A stretch of 64,000 nt of DNA, from positions 930,001 to 994,000 of the forward strand of contig SMMW01000622.1 of NCBI GenBank assembly GCA_004794655.1, given 5' to 3'. Both the position numbers and the translations under genes were made by a program. The notes beneath the pieces were generated by a model, which saw only the letters and a program-made list of their open reading frames with translations, did no database searches and had not been told where the DNA came from. Below are positions 23,601-36,500 of this stretch, piece by piece. Every line of letters starts with the position of its first letter. Within the stretch, counting starts at the first letter, position 1. Source of the DNA: Marisa cornuarietis. Taxonomy: Eukaryota > Mollusca > Gastropoda > Architaenioglossa > Ampullariidae.

Positions 23601-26600
23601 AAAATTAAATTTAGCTTGATAGTTTGCAGATAAGCATTGAACCCGTGCACTGCAAACTGTCCAAGTTTATGACCTTTTTAGACTTAACAAAACTCTCCTT
23701 GAATCTTGTGTTAGTTATCTCTTTGCCTTGATTCATTTTCAAAAATCACCAAAGTGTTTTATTTAACAATAGTGATTTAACATTCTTAAAATAATTGACT
23801 ATCACATGATTCGTACCCAAACAGACAAAAAGAAACTAAGCTTATGACTTTAAGGATAAATGTAGGATTTTGTAACTTTAGAGAAGTAGTGCGAATGAAA
23901 GGACCACCTATCAAAATTAATTAAACTGATATATTAGTATTTTATATTACCAGTTTTTACTAGATCTTGCAGTCAGAAAAATTACTAAATTTGGGGTACT
24001 GCATGATGCAGTCTGTGTTTAGTTTTTTTCTCTTTTGTTTTTCTATTTCCTTTCTATGAAATATTTTATGCTTGTTTTGAACAAAATGAACAGTACTTCC
24101 ATGAAATAAAATTTCACAGAATAAGTATTTTTTCGACTGTTATTGGTGCTATTAAAGAACAGGCACATACAGCTGGTGTGGCCAACATTTTGACTAACCT
24201 ACATAAAAGAATTAAAGGCAATGAGACGGTATTCTTTGAGTTGGCGCCACTTACTATCAGTAACTATGTAAGCGAATTACAACTGTGACAGTAGAGGGAC
24301 TTTTAGTAAGCTGTGTTGATTTATTAGCCAGCTAAAAAAAAACCCAAAACAAATTATATTATTATTAGTAGATTATTCCACAGAATATGAGCATGTATTT
24401 TTCACAGAAAAAAATCGTGTGAAAACAGCTTTTAAATGCTTAAAAATGCGATGCTGTCTCACTGACAGCACACAGCCGCTTAGTCTTGATCGTGTTTGTT
24501 TACCTCAAGTAAGGGCAAGTAACTTTCGCTCACATCAAACCTTACAGGCCTAATTAAACAGCACATGGTGTTGTCTCAAAAAGTCCAGAATGTGTGGATT
24601 TGTTTAAAGCAATTTGTCTTGTAGATTTTCATTTCAGCTTTTATCTAAATCTCATTAGAAATAGATTGTAAAATTTAAATTTATTAAACTCCTTGTTTGA
24701 ACTACATAGACCATTGAAAACGTCATTTTAAAATTGTAGCAAAACAATGTTTTGTGGCTTTTTTCATAGTTTGATACTCCTAATATGGTGATCTGCCATA
24801 TGTACCTTCTGTATGTTTTCAAAATCCAGCTCAGCAGTCTTGTTCAACTGAGTAAACTGTTGAATTTTGGAAGACAGTTTTATTTACATTTTTTTCATAA
24901 CATTGTAGGTATGTTTATATTTATTTACATTTTTGGGTGACAATTTCATTATAAATCACAGCGACTGATTCTTGATTTCAGTGTGATGTTTTTTAAGATG
25001 CATTGTAAGAGATTGTTATTACATCTTGCTACAGTTCTTTTCATGCTATCAAACTAAACATTGACTTCTGTGCTAACTTTTGATTAGTGAATTACTGTTG
25101 ATTTTGACAGCTGAAGTATACCTACACTAAAGCTGCTGTCATTCCATTATCTGATATTGTTTTGTGGCTTATATAGAAATAGATGAGCAATGATATGAAA
25201 AGTCATTCTGCTTGAATTTAACATGCACTATGGCAGTCACATATTATCAGCAGTTTGCACCAGACTGGTAGGTAAAGAAGGGCACCCAATAAAAAAAGAA
25301 AAAGAAATTTCAGAGCTTTTTTAAAAGCAACCAGTGAAGGGACATAAGAAGCACAGACACATTGAACCAGCAGCTGTACTTGATCACATGCATCACATCT
25401 TTATCTGTACCAATTCCACGTTTGTTGCTTACTGACGAATATGCTTGACTCGTATAAGTGGTAGATCCAACATTAACCCAGAAATTGCTGAACACTTGTA
25501 AATTCAATGGCCAAACAACAGAAATGAATGCTAGATGGTATTTTACAGTTAATGTAACAGTCTGATAAATATTGCTCCAGAATATTCTCTTGCAGCATTT
25601 GACTAAAGCAAAAGCACTTTGGTCTCACCAACTTACAGTCTGCTTTGTTGGCTACTTGTTTAGATGCTTGGGTTACTCAATTTACAATTCTGAAATGTTT
25701 ATTTTTAGTTTAATGGCATCAAGGTTATAAACAGTCATTTGTCATTAAAACTATTATTAACTTTATTTAGAAGGTTGAAATAAAGATTAAAATAATCTTA
25801 TAGTGCACTTAGCAGACAACAGCCAGTGTAGGCAGAATAATTCTAGAGTGACATAGCACTGCTTTCTCCCATCCCACAGGAGCAGGATTTTGCAGGGAAA
25901 GCAAGAGAAGAATAGGAAAAGAAAAATGCACATATGGGGCTTGTTCTACAAAGTCAAAATTTAAACAATATTGAATTTCAGTTCATCTGAACTACTGCAA
26001 CATTTACCACAATGAAAGTATATCCTTACAATGAAAACTATTTATTAATGGATTTAATGTAGATTAGCAGTCTAACCTGCTCATTTCCACTGTGCCTTGT
26101 CTGTTAGATGAAGTACAAATGCAGCAATGGCTTTACCAAAGTTTTAGGACTATTTTTACAGTTGAATAATTATTTACTGTGAGCTGCAGATGTAATGTAG
26201 CACCAGGCATAGATCCCCTTAGATCTGAAAAAAACTTTCACAGATTTCTCTGATGTGAAAAGACTGCTCAAAACAGTTCTATAAATAAAATGATGCTTGC
26301 AAAAACAACTTGATAAACCAATTTTCCATATAGGTAAACTAGGCATGCTTTGTACATTGCATACATTTAAAAGTGTTTCCAACACCCACTAGTGTATATG
26401 ATATATATACCACTGACCGTAAGACAGTGGCCTATTAATTTCATTATTATTCTGCACCCATTCAGCTTATATTTGAAAAAGAGCTGTCTTTAAATTTGGT
26501 TTTATCTGTGTTGATGGCAAACAGTCTTTAAACTTTCAGAAAAGCCATAGCTATTGTTGTCACACCACAAAAAAATGCACTGTGTAATTCGTATTTGGGT

Positions 26601-29600
26601 ATTATATGGTATCTTTCTAATCCCTGTTTTCAAGGGAGCAATGTATTGTGGGGCAAAGCAGACTTAATTGCATTACTGCAAAGGTGATGAGGGCCAGGCC
26701 GTGAGTTGAAATTTCTCTTTGAACCATGCAGTTCTACTAAACGGCTGCCATACACACACGCTTTTTGCTGTCACTTCTTGCATCCATTTAGTCTTACATG
26801 GAAGTCCTTATTTCAGCCCTGTAATCCTTTCCCACAACTGAAATATTTTTCTGTAATTTTTTTCCCAAATTGAAAGAAATTCTTTTTAAAAGGTTTGTTT
26901 TAGGTCGACCATCATGAGGTCAGGGGCTGGGGTTGTTATAAACTCGATGTTTATTTTTCAAATGATATAAAAGTTGCATTTTTAAGGTTAAAATGGGACA
27001 CACTTTCAGTTGGTACGAAAAGATTACAGGTGCACTTTCAAAAAATTGATTGCCTGCCTCAGTTTCAAGAAATTTATTATGATCTTCATATTCACTACTT
27101 AAGATCATAACAGAAATAGAGTTTAAAAAATTTTTGGCATCCTGTAATTAAGTTTGGTTTTTTTTAGCAATTCATTTACAGCATTAATTAAGTTCTGGAA
27201 GTAATTCTAAGAAGCCAAGAAAGATCTTCCAAAAAGAGAGAGAAAAATAAATACTTGAATTGAATCATGCTGTTAAGTTTAATTTGAATGGGCAAGCTGC
27301 CCAATAGCCGTATGTTGGAAGACATGTTTTTTCCAGGTGAGTTTTCAGTAACCATATGCCACTTAGTTGGATTGCAAGCCCCTGCTGGAGTAAAACCAGT
27401 GAACATCTTGCAGAGACTTGTGTGCACTCAACCTTCAAGACGCCTTACTGTGTCACAGTGTGTATTGCTGTAGTCCTTTGTGAGAATGGGAAATGTGGCA
27501 GCAATTTCAGTCGGATGACAATAGAAAGTCATGAAAATAATGATCGTTTTTAGTCATTTAGGCCATGCTGTTCTTATCTTTAAACTGGTTTTTGTTGTTC
27601 ACATGAAGGAAAAACAGTCAAGAAAAGAGAAAACTAGTTCTTTTTCTGGAATTGTGGCTCCCCTTTAAATTATACTCTTTTGTTTTCTTTTTATTACTTT
27701 TCCTTCCTGCTGTTATCTTAGACTGTTGCATGTCCACATTTCTCATGTTCATGCCATTCTTTTGGGGATGTGAATGGTATTGGTGCTCTACAGCAATTTA
27801 GACATTACCTATGTTACATGCAGTTACTGACCTCATGCATGTAATGATTTTTTTCCCCTGCAGCACAACAGAAGAGATCCTGGCTTTCTCAAAACATTGT
27901 TTTAAAAAAGGTCTTTGAATATTTGTATGAGCCTATGAGTAATGCACTGTTCTTGACTGATATGATTTATTCTAGGGACTAGCTCAAGCTACAAAGTGAA
28001 GTTTGATGACTCTCGGGTATGTAAGAGCTTCCTGCTAGGCTGTTGTCCACATGATATTCTTGCAAGCACGGTGAGTGCCATTTATGACTTTGATTTTCTT
28101 TGTCACTTTAGCTCGCTTCTTTCTGGTGGTTCTGATTGGGTATGGCTAGGAATGGGTACGTAAAGACTGTGAGTGATCTTTTCTTATTTCACTTTGTTTT
28201 TGAAATATTTGTAAAGAACACAATTCTAAATTATCTTAATGCATTTCTACTATGTATTATATATAATGGGATATACATGTGCATATATTTAAAAAAAAAC
28301 AGAAGTCAATGACTCAAGGAGTCTGAAACAGTTTTTTTTTAATATATTGTGTAACATTTTGCAAGGATCTCTTGTGTCAGTGGACAGATTTCAGTAAGTG
28401 TGAATGCTTACTGTGTTCAATGTTTTCTCTTTTAGTAAATTTGCATATTGTAGGCACTGCTTTTGTAAACATTAGTTTTCAAAAACATTTTTTAATATTA
28501 ATAGTGACCTTTGTCAGTTTACTTTTTGCTTTGTGCATGCAGTATAAAATCAAATTTTTTTTTTAGGTCTGAGGTTTTAAATTAGTTACCAGTGTTCCAC
28601 ATCTAGTGCACTTGTGTAAACACATGGTCTAATTGAGCCATAAAATATGCTAGTGTAAGATGGAAAATTGTGGACTTTTTACACGATATTCCATATTATA
28701 AAAGATTCCCATATGCATTTTATGGGAGCTCACCAGTGATCGTTCAGGTATTTAGCCATATAACAGTGCTTTGAAGGTTATAGATTACTTCCACTTTTAC
28801 AAATTTACAGATGAATGACTTGTTACTTTGACTTGTTAACTGTGTGAATTTCTTCTTTGATCACTCAGTAGGTACATAATACATATCTTCCAGTCCTCAA
28901 CCAGTTACATTTTGCTATGCTGGTTGAGAGGGTAAAAAGGAGAGAAAATAAAATTCCAGCAGTGTTGTGTTGCCCTTATACATGTGCAAGATGTGGCTCA
29001 CTGGGCAACATTCTTGATATTTTCGAAAATCTAATTTTTCAATGTGCATGTCATTGTTTTGAGTGCTTTTACAAGCATTAACTGTATTTTGAACATTTTC
29101 TTCTGCTAAAGCGCATGGATCTGGGTGATTGCCACAATATTCATGACTTGGCTTTGAGAGCAGATTATGAACGAGCTGCTGCAACCAAAGACTACTACTA
29201 TGACATAGATGTAAGTAAATTGGCTATATTGGCTCTTAAGTATTATTTAGTGCAGGGGTGGGCAAAATACGGCCCGCGGGCCGGGTCCGGCCCGCCTCGC
29301 CATTTCATACGGCCCGCCAAAACATATAAGATTTTTTTAATATTCACAAAATTTGACAATTTTCAACCGAAACTCAGTTTGTTTCTTGCCGCCACGAATT
29401 ATGATTCCACTTTTATGCGCTCAACCACCGGCAGTTTAAGTCTCTGCTGGAGGATTTGGTGGCAGAATATGAAGACGTTCTTTACCACAACAATGTTAGG
29501 TGGTTAAGTCTGGGCAAAGTGCTAAAAAGAGTCTGGGCATTGAGGGAGGAAATCATTGTTTTCCTGGACATGAAGGAAATTTCTTGTGAATTCAAAACCA

Positions 29601-32600
29601 AAATGGGGTGTGAAGAGTGGATGTTTGACTTCATGTTTGCTGTTGATATGTTCGAGAAATTAAATGATCTGAATGTGACGTTTCAGGGAAAAGGTTTGTT
29701 AGCTCATGAAATGTGGACACGTGAAGGTTTTTAATTTAAAACTGAGACTCTTTGCTCAGCAAGCAGGTGAAGGCAAATTCCGCCATTTCCCTTTGCTAGA
29801 AAAACAGAAAGTGCCTGGGAATATAGCAACCAAAGTTAGGGGCTATTTGAAGAACTTGGAGGAAGAAATGGAAAGACGATTTCAAGATTTTAGGAACACT
29901 GAGCCAGAATTTAATATTCTGGCTTATCCATTCACTGCTGATCCGGGTGCAGCACCTGATGAGCTACAGTTGGAGCTGATCGACTTGCAGTCAGATCACA
30001 CAATGAAGGAAGCGTTCAGTTCCGCGAAACTAGTGGATTTCTACAAATCTTTGTCTGCTGACAAATTTCCTCACCTGAGGAAATTTGCAATGAAGATGTT
30101 TTCACTGTTTGGGTCCATGTACATATGCGAGCAAAGCTTTTCGTGTATGAAAATTAACAAGAACAAATACAGAGGCGCACTGACTGACAAACTTGGAGGC
30201 AGTGCTGAGGATATCTACCAGCAACCTCAATCCAGACTTTAAAAGGATTGTGAAAAATTGTGACAGGCTACAGTTGTCCCATTAAACTGATAAAAGAATA
30301 AGATTAATAAATTGATATGAATTGTCTTTATTGTTTATTATTATTTAATGTTTCTATAATGGAAAAGAAATGCCAATATTTAATGAACTGGGCAGTTTTA
30401 AAAAGGTGCGGCCCTCCGCTAACTTCCGCCGACACAATGTGGCCCCCGAGCCAAAACAATTGCCCACCCCTGATTTAGTGGAATGTCAACACATTTTATT
30501 ATGATTAGTATAAATAGTAAAAGCATCTTGTAGTTGAAGTTAATTTTATAATCACAGTTGCCCAAGGTGATGATAAGATTAAAAACTGTTTGCAAAAGTA
30601 TGTTTATTGGTAGTCCTTTTGTGTTATCTTGTCTAGGCTATGGAACACCTACAGACCTTTATCTCTGATTGTGACCGGAAGACGGAGCTTGCAAAACGTC
30701 GCCTCAAGGAGACACAGGAAGAACTTAGTGAAGAGGCTAATGCCAAGGTATTGTTGGTTAACAAACCTTGTATCTTTAAAGACTAACAAGTGCAAAATTA
30801 TTTTTAAATGACTAGATTTTGATTTGTTAAAAGATATTTGTTTCCAAAATCTTAAAATATTCTGTTCTATTTATGAGCTAGAAGCCTTTCGACTCCTTGG
30901 ACCTGCTTCATACACCATTATTACAAAAGCTTGCATGAGCATTTAGATAAGGCAGTTTGATGAAGGATATTCAATAGTTTTCTAATCCATATTTATAGAC
31001 TAAGAAATGTAGCTGCAGATATTGCTTAAGTATCATTTTTCTGCAGTTACCATTCTTAGCATTGTTTAGTATTTTGTTTCCTGGTGGTAATTTAAATTTT
31101 TCTAGCCACTGCCTTTTAAAAATGGGGAGTCAGAGTTTAGATGTGTCAATTTGAAGCAAAGGATGCAGTTGAACTTTATGTCAAGATGTTCTCTGATGAT
31201 GAATTAGACGTACTTGTTGCACAGGAACCTGACATTTGATTTCTTTAAAGATTTGTTGTGATAAAACAAATTTGTTGTGGTAGCCTGCTTGAGAATATGT
31301 TTGATCCTATGTAGTTATCTTACAAATTCTAACTGTGACAATAAACAATTATAAAGCAAATTAAGGTAAAAAAAATTGAATTATACTTAAATTTATTTAT
31401 GTGGAAAAAACTACAGTCTTACATATTTATTTTTTTGCTTTACAATTTTTTTTGAAAATGATGAGAATTTATGAGTCCAGAGAGAACGGCCTATGCCTAA
31501 GGGGCACAACTCTGGTGAGCTTTTAGTTTTGTCAACACGCCAGCGACCATATTTGACTGAAAGTCTAGAGTGAGATGGAGTTCTTAATGATGCCAGTACC
31601 ACACAGTCATACTGGGCATAATTGAGAATATTAATATTTGAATGCTTTTTGTGGATAGGGGGTTTATTTTAAATAATATGTTGGAATGAAATGAATTAAA
31701 AACAGATAAGAGTAGAATAGAACTTTTATTTGATAAGTGCTGGTATTTGCGTTACCTTATGCATGTTAGGCATTAATTTTTTTGGAAATAGTCACCAGGA
31801 GCTAGGTGCATATAATGCTCCTAGGTACTAGCTGGATGTTAAAGATTTAGGCAATAATAGTTTTGCACAGGTTTGGATAATATAAACATATTCTTTAAAT
31901 TTCAGCACCTGAAATACAATTACTTATTTATTTTCTGCAAGACGTAGCGACGTTGTATTCGTCATACAGTTTTCTAAAAAGATTTAGCCGTGTCGTAACG
32001 CTTGGTTGCAGTATATTACTAACAGAGGAAAACGGGGCAAAAAAGAAACAACCAGATTTACCAGTCTTATTCAATTGCTGACGGTCAGCTATGTTTACTA
32101 GGAGCAGACCATTGGCAAATTGCTGACATAATGTCATGCATGTTGTTTTTGCCTAGAGGGAGATTAGAACATGCAAGAAAAATCATCTTTATTGAATTTC
32201 TCAAGATTAATTTTTCTTCTGGCAATTTTATATTCGAGACATTAATCAGTGACATGAAAAGAGTCTTTTGGGAATGATTTTTATCACCACACAGTAAAAT
32301 CTTTAATTTGTTATTAAAACATTTCTTGTTACTGTTTTCTTTTTTAGCTGTGCTACTGGCCCCAGGGCATACAGGAAGTTTGTAGATCACTTTCTTTTTG
32401 CTGGGCTAGCTTGATTAACATCTGAGTATAAATTAGTAATAAAGTGAATCTTGCACCAGTCATGCTTAACATTCACTGAGGTAAGAGACTAAATTTACTA
32501 AATAAGTAGCTTTCTGCTGTGCTTAATACAGTCGTGTTGGGGAGCTCACTGTGTATTCCCTATAGCACATGAAAGTTAGTGCTTTGAGTAAGATCATGGA

Positions 32601-35600
32601 CTTGTCTAGAAGAAATCCTTTGGCAGTAAACTAATCTCAAAGAGTTTGGCATTGTATCATGCTTTTGTTGATTTGCTTATTTTTTGAGAAAAATGCTGTG
32701 TATTATCCAGGCTGACCAAATTCATCAGCTTGGAGAACAGATTGGAACAAAGATGGCCAGAGCAGAGGAAATAGGTGCTGAAGGCTTGGTTGATGAGTCC
32801 CTGAAACTAATGGAAGAGATAGAAGAGATCAAGAAGAAGAAGGCTCAGCTGGAGGTAAGTCTGAAATTGACTAAGAAAACAACGCTTTCGGGGTATGTAG
32901 TGTGTGATAGTAGTTGCTGTTGCATCATCAACAGTTGTAGCCAGTGCCAGAGTGTTAATCCACAAATTAAACATCACTGATGAGGATAGAAGACCAGTCA
33001 TATACCATGGTTTGTATTTGATGGTAGGTTAGCAGAAGCTACACTGCTTAGAAGTCTTTTTTTTCGGTGTAGATTGAGTTCCGAAATTCCATGCCAGCAT
33101 CAAGTTATCAGCAGCAAAAGCTTCGAGTGTGCGAGGTGTGTGGTGCATACCTTGGCATCCATGACAATGACCGTCGCCTGGCTGACCACTTTGGAGGCAA
33201 ACTACATCTTGGTTTCATTACTATCCGCTCTAAACTGGATGAATTAAAGGTAATGTAGATCTAGAAGCTTGAGCTGGAGCTTTGGTTTTAATTCAAGTGA
33301 TCAGCTCCCTTTAGGACAAACTTCTCATAAAAAAACAAGAAAAAAAATTAGCAGAATAACCATTTGTCACCAAAACATAATTTTCGGTTTGTTTTAACAG
33401 CCAGATGGTTTCTTCTGGTGGTGAGAAAGGGCAATAATTACCATTGGTAACACATACACAGTGAGAGTTCTAGATTTTCAGGCAAACTGCCCTGTGGTAT
33501 TTATTGACAAGTGTGTGATACCAGGTTTTTGAAAAAAAAAACCCATCAGTATTGGTTGGGATGTTGCAGTTAGTGGTAATGAAAGATAACGTTTGAAAAA
33601 AAAACGTTCCCTAGCATATAAGGCTACCCAACAATTTTCCTAAATGTGAGACGTTAAGGGCTTTTGTAGAATTTTTCTTTTTTTAAGGACATGCAGCTAG
33701 CAGTTTACACATTCAGATTATATGAGTTTGAAATAACATGATTTTTTGTTTTTGTTTTTAAATCTGCTTCTGGGAAAAAAAATTGCATTGATCATCCGTT
33801 GACTGTTACATGGCAGCTACATCTTAATGGTAATGGAGACTACAGTTTATTGTCTGTGGTAACTGTAAATGGTTTCCAGTTATGCATCATATTACTGTGA
33901 AATGCTAGCTGAAAGAATAAGCTACCTGCAACACACACCACTTTGTGCATTCATGGAGGAGCTGTATTCACCTACAAATTTGCCTGCACGTCCTAAAAGC
34001 CCTCTCTTCCAGTGATACCAGAGTCCAGGCCTTCAGACCTTTATTTTCTATTTTGCACTCATTGTGGGTAAAAGATGGAAATGAACCCTGATAATCTATT
34101 TCCTTAATTCAATAATAAAAATGTTTTTAAAAATTGGGAAACATCTTGTCCAGTACATAGCAGCAGCGTTACACGTCACTGGATGTGGCAAGTCACGCTA
34201 GTGCAAGAGTGTTGAATTACTAAAGGTAGGCAAAAATATATTGGTATAACTGTTGAGCACCACATTTATCATAGTACATTTAACTTGTGTTCTAGATAGA
34301 TTTAAAAATGTATGTGAAAATCTTGTTTAAGAAAATGGTTGCTGAGAGACGCTCACAGCGTGAACGGGAGCGAGAAGAAATGCGCAAAAAACGTGAAGCA
34401 GAGGAAAGAGAGCATTCAGCCAGTAAGCCTCGCAGTCCAGTTCATGGTAAAGAACGATCACGAGATCGCGATCGAGAACGTGACAACCGCCACCGCTCTC
34501 GTAGCAGGGACAACAGCCGCAGAAAACGCAGGTGAATTATTACTTGTAACTGTCTCAGAAGAGAAACAAATTCCATTAGCTTTGTTGGCATCATAAATAT
34601 TTGTAGTCACCTTTTTACAGAACTACTGTAATTGCAAAATTGGTTAGTCCAATTGATAAAAGCATTCATGTCAATCAAGTACTTCGGTGCTGGAGTCATA
34701 GATTATTTTGTTTAAAAAGAAAAACAACAACAAAAAAACCTTCAGAATCCATAAAAAATCATAATACAGATTCCCTGATACAAATTCCCTGACCTTGCCG
34801 AGAAAAAAGTCAAATCTTCATACTAGTGTCTTCCTGTTCCTATGTTATGAAAGTGATTCAAATTTGATTTATCTAGCCAAATGACTGGAATTTTGGTTTA
34901 TATAGTTTAATAATTGCTGAAAAACTGGTCTTGATGCGTTAAAGATGACATATAATCCTGATGCCTTGTATTAAAGGTCAGTATTTGACACTGAAGTCAC
35001 TATTAAATATGCCTTAGAAACATTGTGTCCACACATTCTTTAAATGTATGATGTATATTACTTGTGCTTGCTTAAAGCTATTGGGCCTTGGCTGAGGTCG
35101 CCCTTTATGGTCAGCATCTTTTTAAATGTTACTGTTCAATAATTTTGTTAAGGTCACGTTCACGTTCCCATGATCGTCAGCGAAGCCGTCGAAGCCGCTC
35201 TCATGATCGTCGCTCTACGTCCAATTCTCGACGAAGGTTAGTGATGTCCATGCCTTACAGAATTTTAGAAGACAGAAAATTTCTGGCATATTTGAGTAAA
35301 TATTTAGAGTTTTTCTATTGACTAGAGAATATATAGTTAGAAGAATCAGCAGCTAAATAACGTCAAGCATGAACTGCAGTTAACCTGATCACCCTTGTCT
35401 TCCTCATTTTTGTTTCATAAACAATTCCTCTGTTCCTTTCTCTGCTTCTGTCTGCAATTCAGGTGTCACTCTAGACATTCAAGTATCATATTTCTTGTGG
35501 TCTGTTGTCTCCACCAACCTATCCACTTGCCCTGAGAGCATGTAAGCTGTTATGGGAATGTCCTTGCAGTCTGTTTCACTACTGTCACCTTTGCTGTATT

Positions 35601-36280
35601 GTTTCTATTTTCCATAACTTTTTTTATAGGAATGAACTGTTAGTCTATAGACCAAACCCCTATGATAAAGGATCAGTGAATAACTCATTGTCTGGTCTCC
35701 ACCCCTGTGAGGCATACTAACCCTACTGGGAGCTAACACTCCAGTTGGCATAGCTTTATGAGCCATCAAAACACTCATTCCCATTGACTTTGAAAGAGGG
35801 GTGATCCATCAGGGGAGGAAAAAGGAATTGCTGAGATTAGTGTGCTTGCTTTCACATATTGTGCATTATGCATGCATGTACTTAAAATTTTTTGTTTGTT
35901 ATTCTGTTTGAAAGGAGGTCCCGGTCTCATTCTCGGCGTTCGCGATCCAGGTCAAGAAGTCGATCGGGACATGGTCAAAGACATTCAAATAGCCGCTCGG
36001 GTTCTCATCACAAGCGACACAGGAGGCATGTCTCAGACTCAGACTCAGATTACAGTGACAAACACAGGTGAAACTTGACGATTGCATGTAGCCTTTCAGA
36101 AGGAGCCATCGCATCTTGCTATGAGGAGCAGCAACGTTTCATAATCCCTCATCTTAAATGTTCGTCAGTCAGATAACTTCAGTTTATGTTCAGTATGTGG
36201 AAAGAGTGTAAGTATATGTAGTGATGGTATTTTAATTTGGGAATTCTTTTTGCTTTTGCAGAGATGAAGATGAAGATTGA
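20625..36280 (+). CDS. LUC7L: LUC7-like U1 snRNP-associated splicing factor (complete, 380 aa)
   Basis: Nuclear RS-rich protein of the U1 snRNP that helps choose 5' splice sites. Ten coding exons: 20625-20685, 27976-28070, 29112-29210, 30637-30747, 32711-32854, 33073-33249, 34332-34531, 35153-35236, 35915-36067, 36262-36280. All junctions are GT-AG, phases agree, and the joined frame is open from ATG (MSAHDQVRAMLDELMGTARD) to TGA. The first zinc finger (CCCH) uses Cys36, Cys44, Cys59 and His63. A charged coiled-coil region spans about 86-170. The second finger (CCHH), in CEVCGAYLG...HFGGKLH, uses Cys190, Cys193, His209 and His215. The tail (about 230-380) is Arg/Ser-rich and ends RDEDED. Length and domains match vertebrate LUC7L/LUC7L2, and the window cannot separate those paralogs. 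Introns 1 and 3 hold DNA transposons. Likely ubiquitous expression. Confidence 0.96.
22303..24551. mobile_element. Probable DNA transposon with ~59-bp terminal inverted repeats, in LUC7L intron 1
   Basis: The left arm (22,303-22,362) and right arm (24,494-24,551) are inverted copies. Both outer ends read AGGCCTGTAAGGTT (14 of 14 identical) and both inner ends read GGTAAACAAAC (11 of 11), with a roughly 70-75 percent matched middle. The interior is AT-rich with no long ORF, so the element is non-autonomous or badly decayed. No convincing target-site duplication flanks the arms, and the superfamily is unknown. Confidence 0.6.
23465..23520. repeat. Short tandem repeat with a duplicated GTGTGTTGCGCTGAGTGAC unit
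   Basis: Two copies of a ~20-bp unit set in a GT-rich stretch, inside the inverted-repeat element of LUC7L intron 1. Confidence 0.7.
29245..30480 (+). mobile_element. hAT-superfamily DNA transposon, 1,220 bp, with perfect 8-bp target duplication
   Basis: The element proper is 29,253-30,472. It begins CAGGGGTGGGCAAAATACGG and ends CAATTGCCCACCCCTG, giving matched terminal inverted repeats of about 13 bp. ATTTAGTG occurs directly before it (29,245-29,252) and directly after it (30,473-30,480), the 8-bp duplication expected of hAT insertion. It lies in LUC7L intron 3 on the sense strand. The ends contain GC-rich inverted GGCCCGCC/GGCCC blocks. It codes for a broken transposase (separate entry). 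Confidence 0.95.
29426..30242 (+). pseudogene. hAT transposase remnant (GTF2IRD2/ZBED-like), frameshifted
   Basis: Frame 1 (to about 29,725) carries SLLEDLVAEYEDVLYHNNVRW, LSLGKVLKRVWALREEI and FMFAVDMFEKLNDLNV. This is the transposase segment shared with vertebrate GTF2I-repeat-domain-2 and ZBED-like proteins. The frame then shifts near 29,725. The second frame runs to TAA at 30,242 through KLRLFAQQAGEG, LLEKQK and the hAT C-terminal dimerisation region (FYKSLSADKFPHLRKFAMKM, FGSMYICEQSFSCMK). The N-terminal BED finger and the first half are missing, so it is not a working transposase. Confidence 0.85.
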
Positions 36281-36500
36281 GCCAGACATTTCACCAAGCA
36301 CTGGATTTTTGTTTTGCCCAAGTGCAGGCCCTGCAAGACATGGTTTTAATTGTTACTTATAATAACCTTATATATATGTCATATTTCATGTCAGTAATCC
36401 ATTGTTTCTCAGTTTCATGTTTCAATCTGTCAGCTAAAATTCACATAGAGTTATCTGTATAAAATATGCTGATTGCAATAAAAGCTTTTACCTTAAATGA
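36281..36500 (+). terminator. LUC7L 3' UTR with AATAAA polyadenylation signal
   Basis: AATAAA at 36,477-36,482, about 200 bases after the stop codon, in TTGCAATAAAAGC. Cleavage is expected within about 30 bases. Confidence 0.7.
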
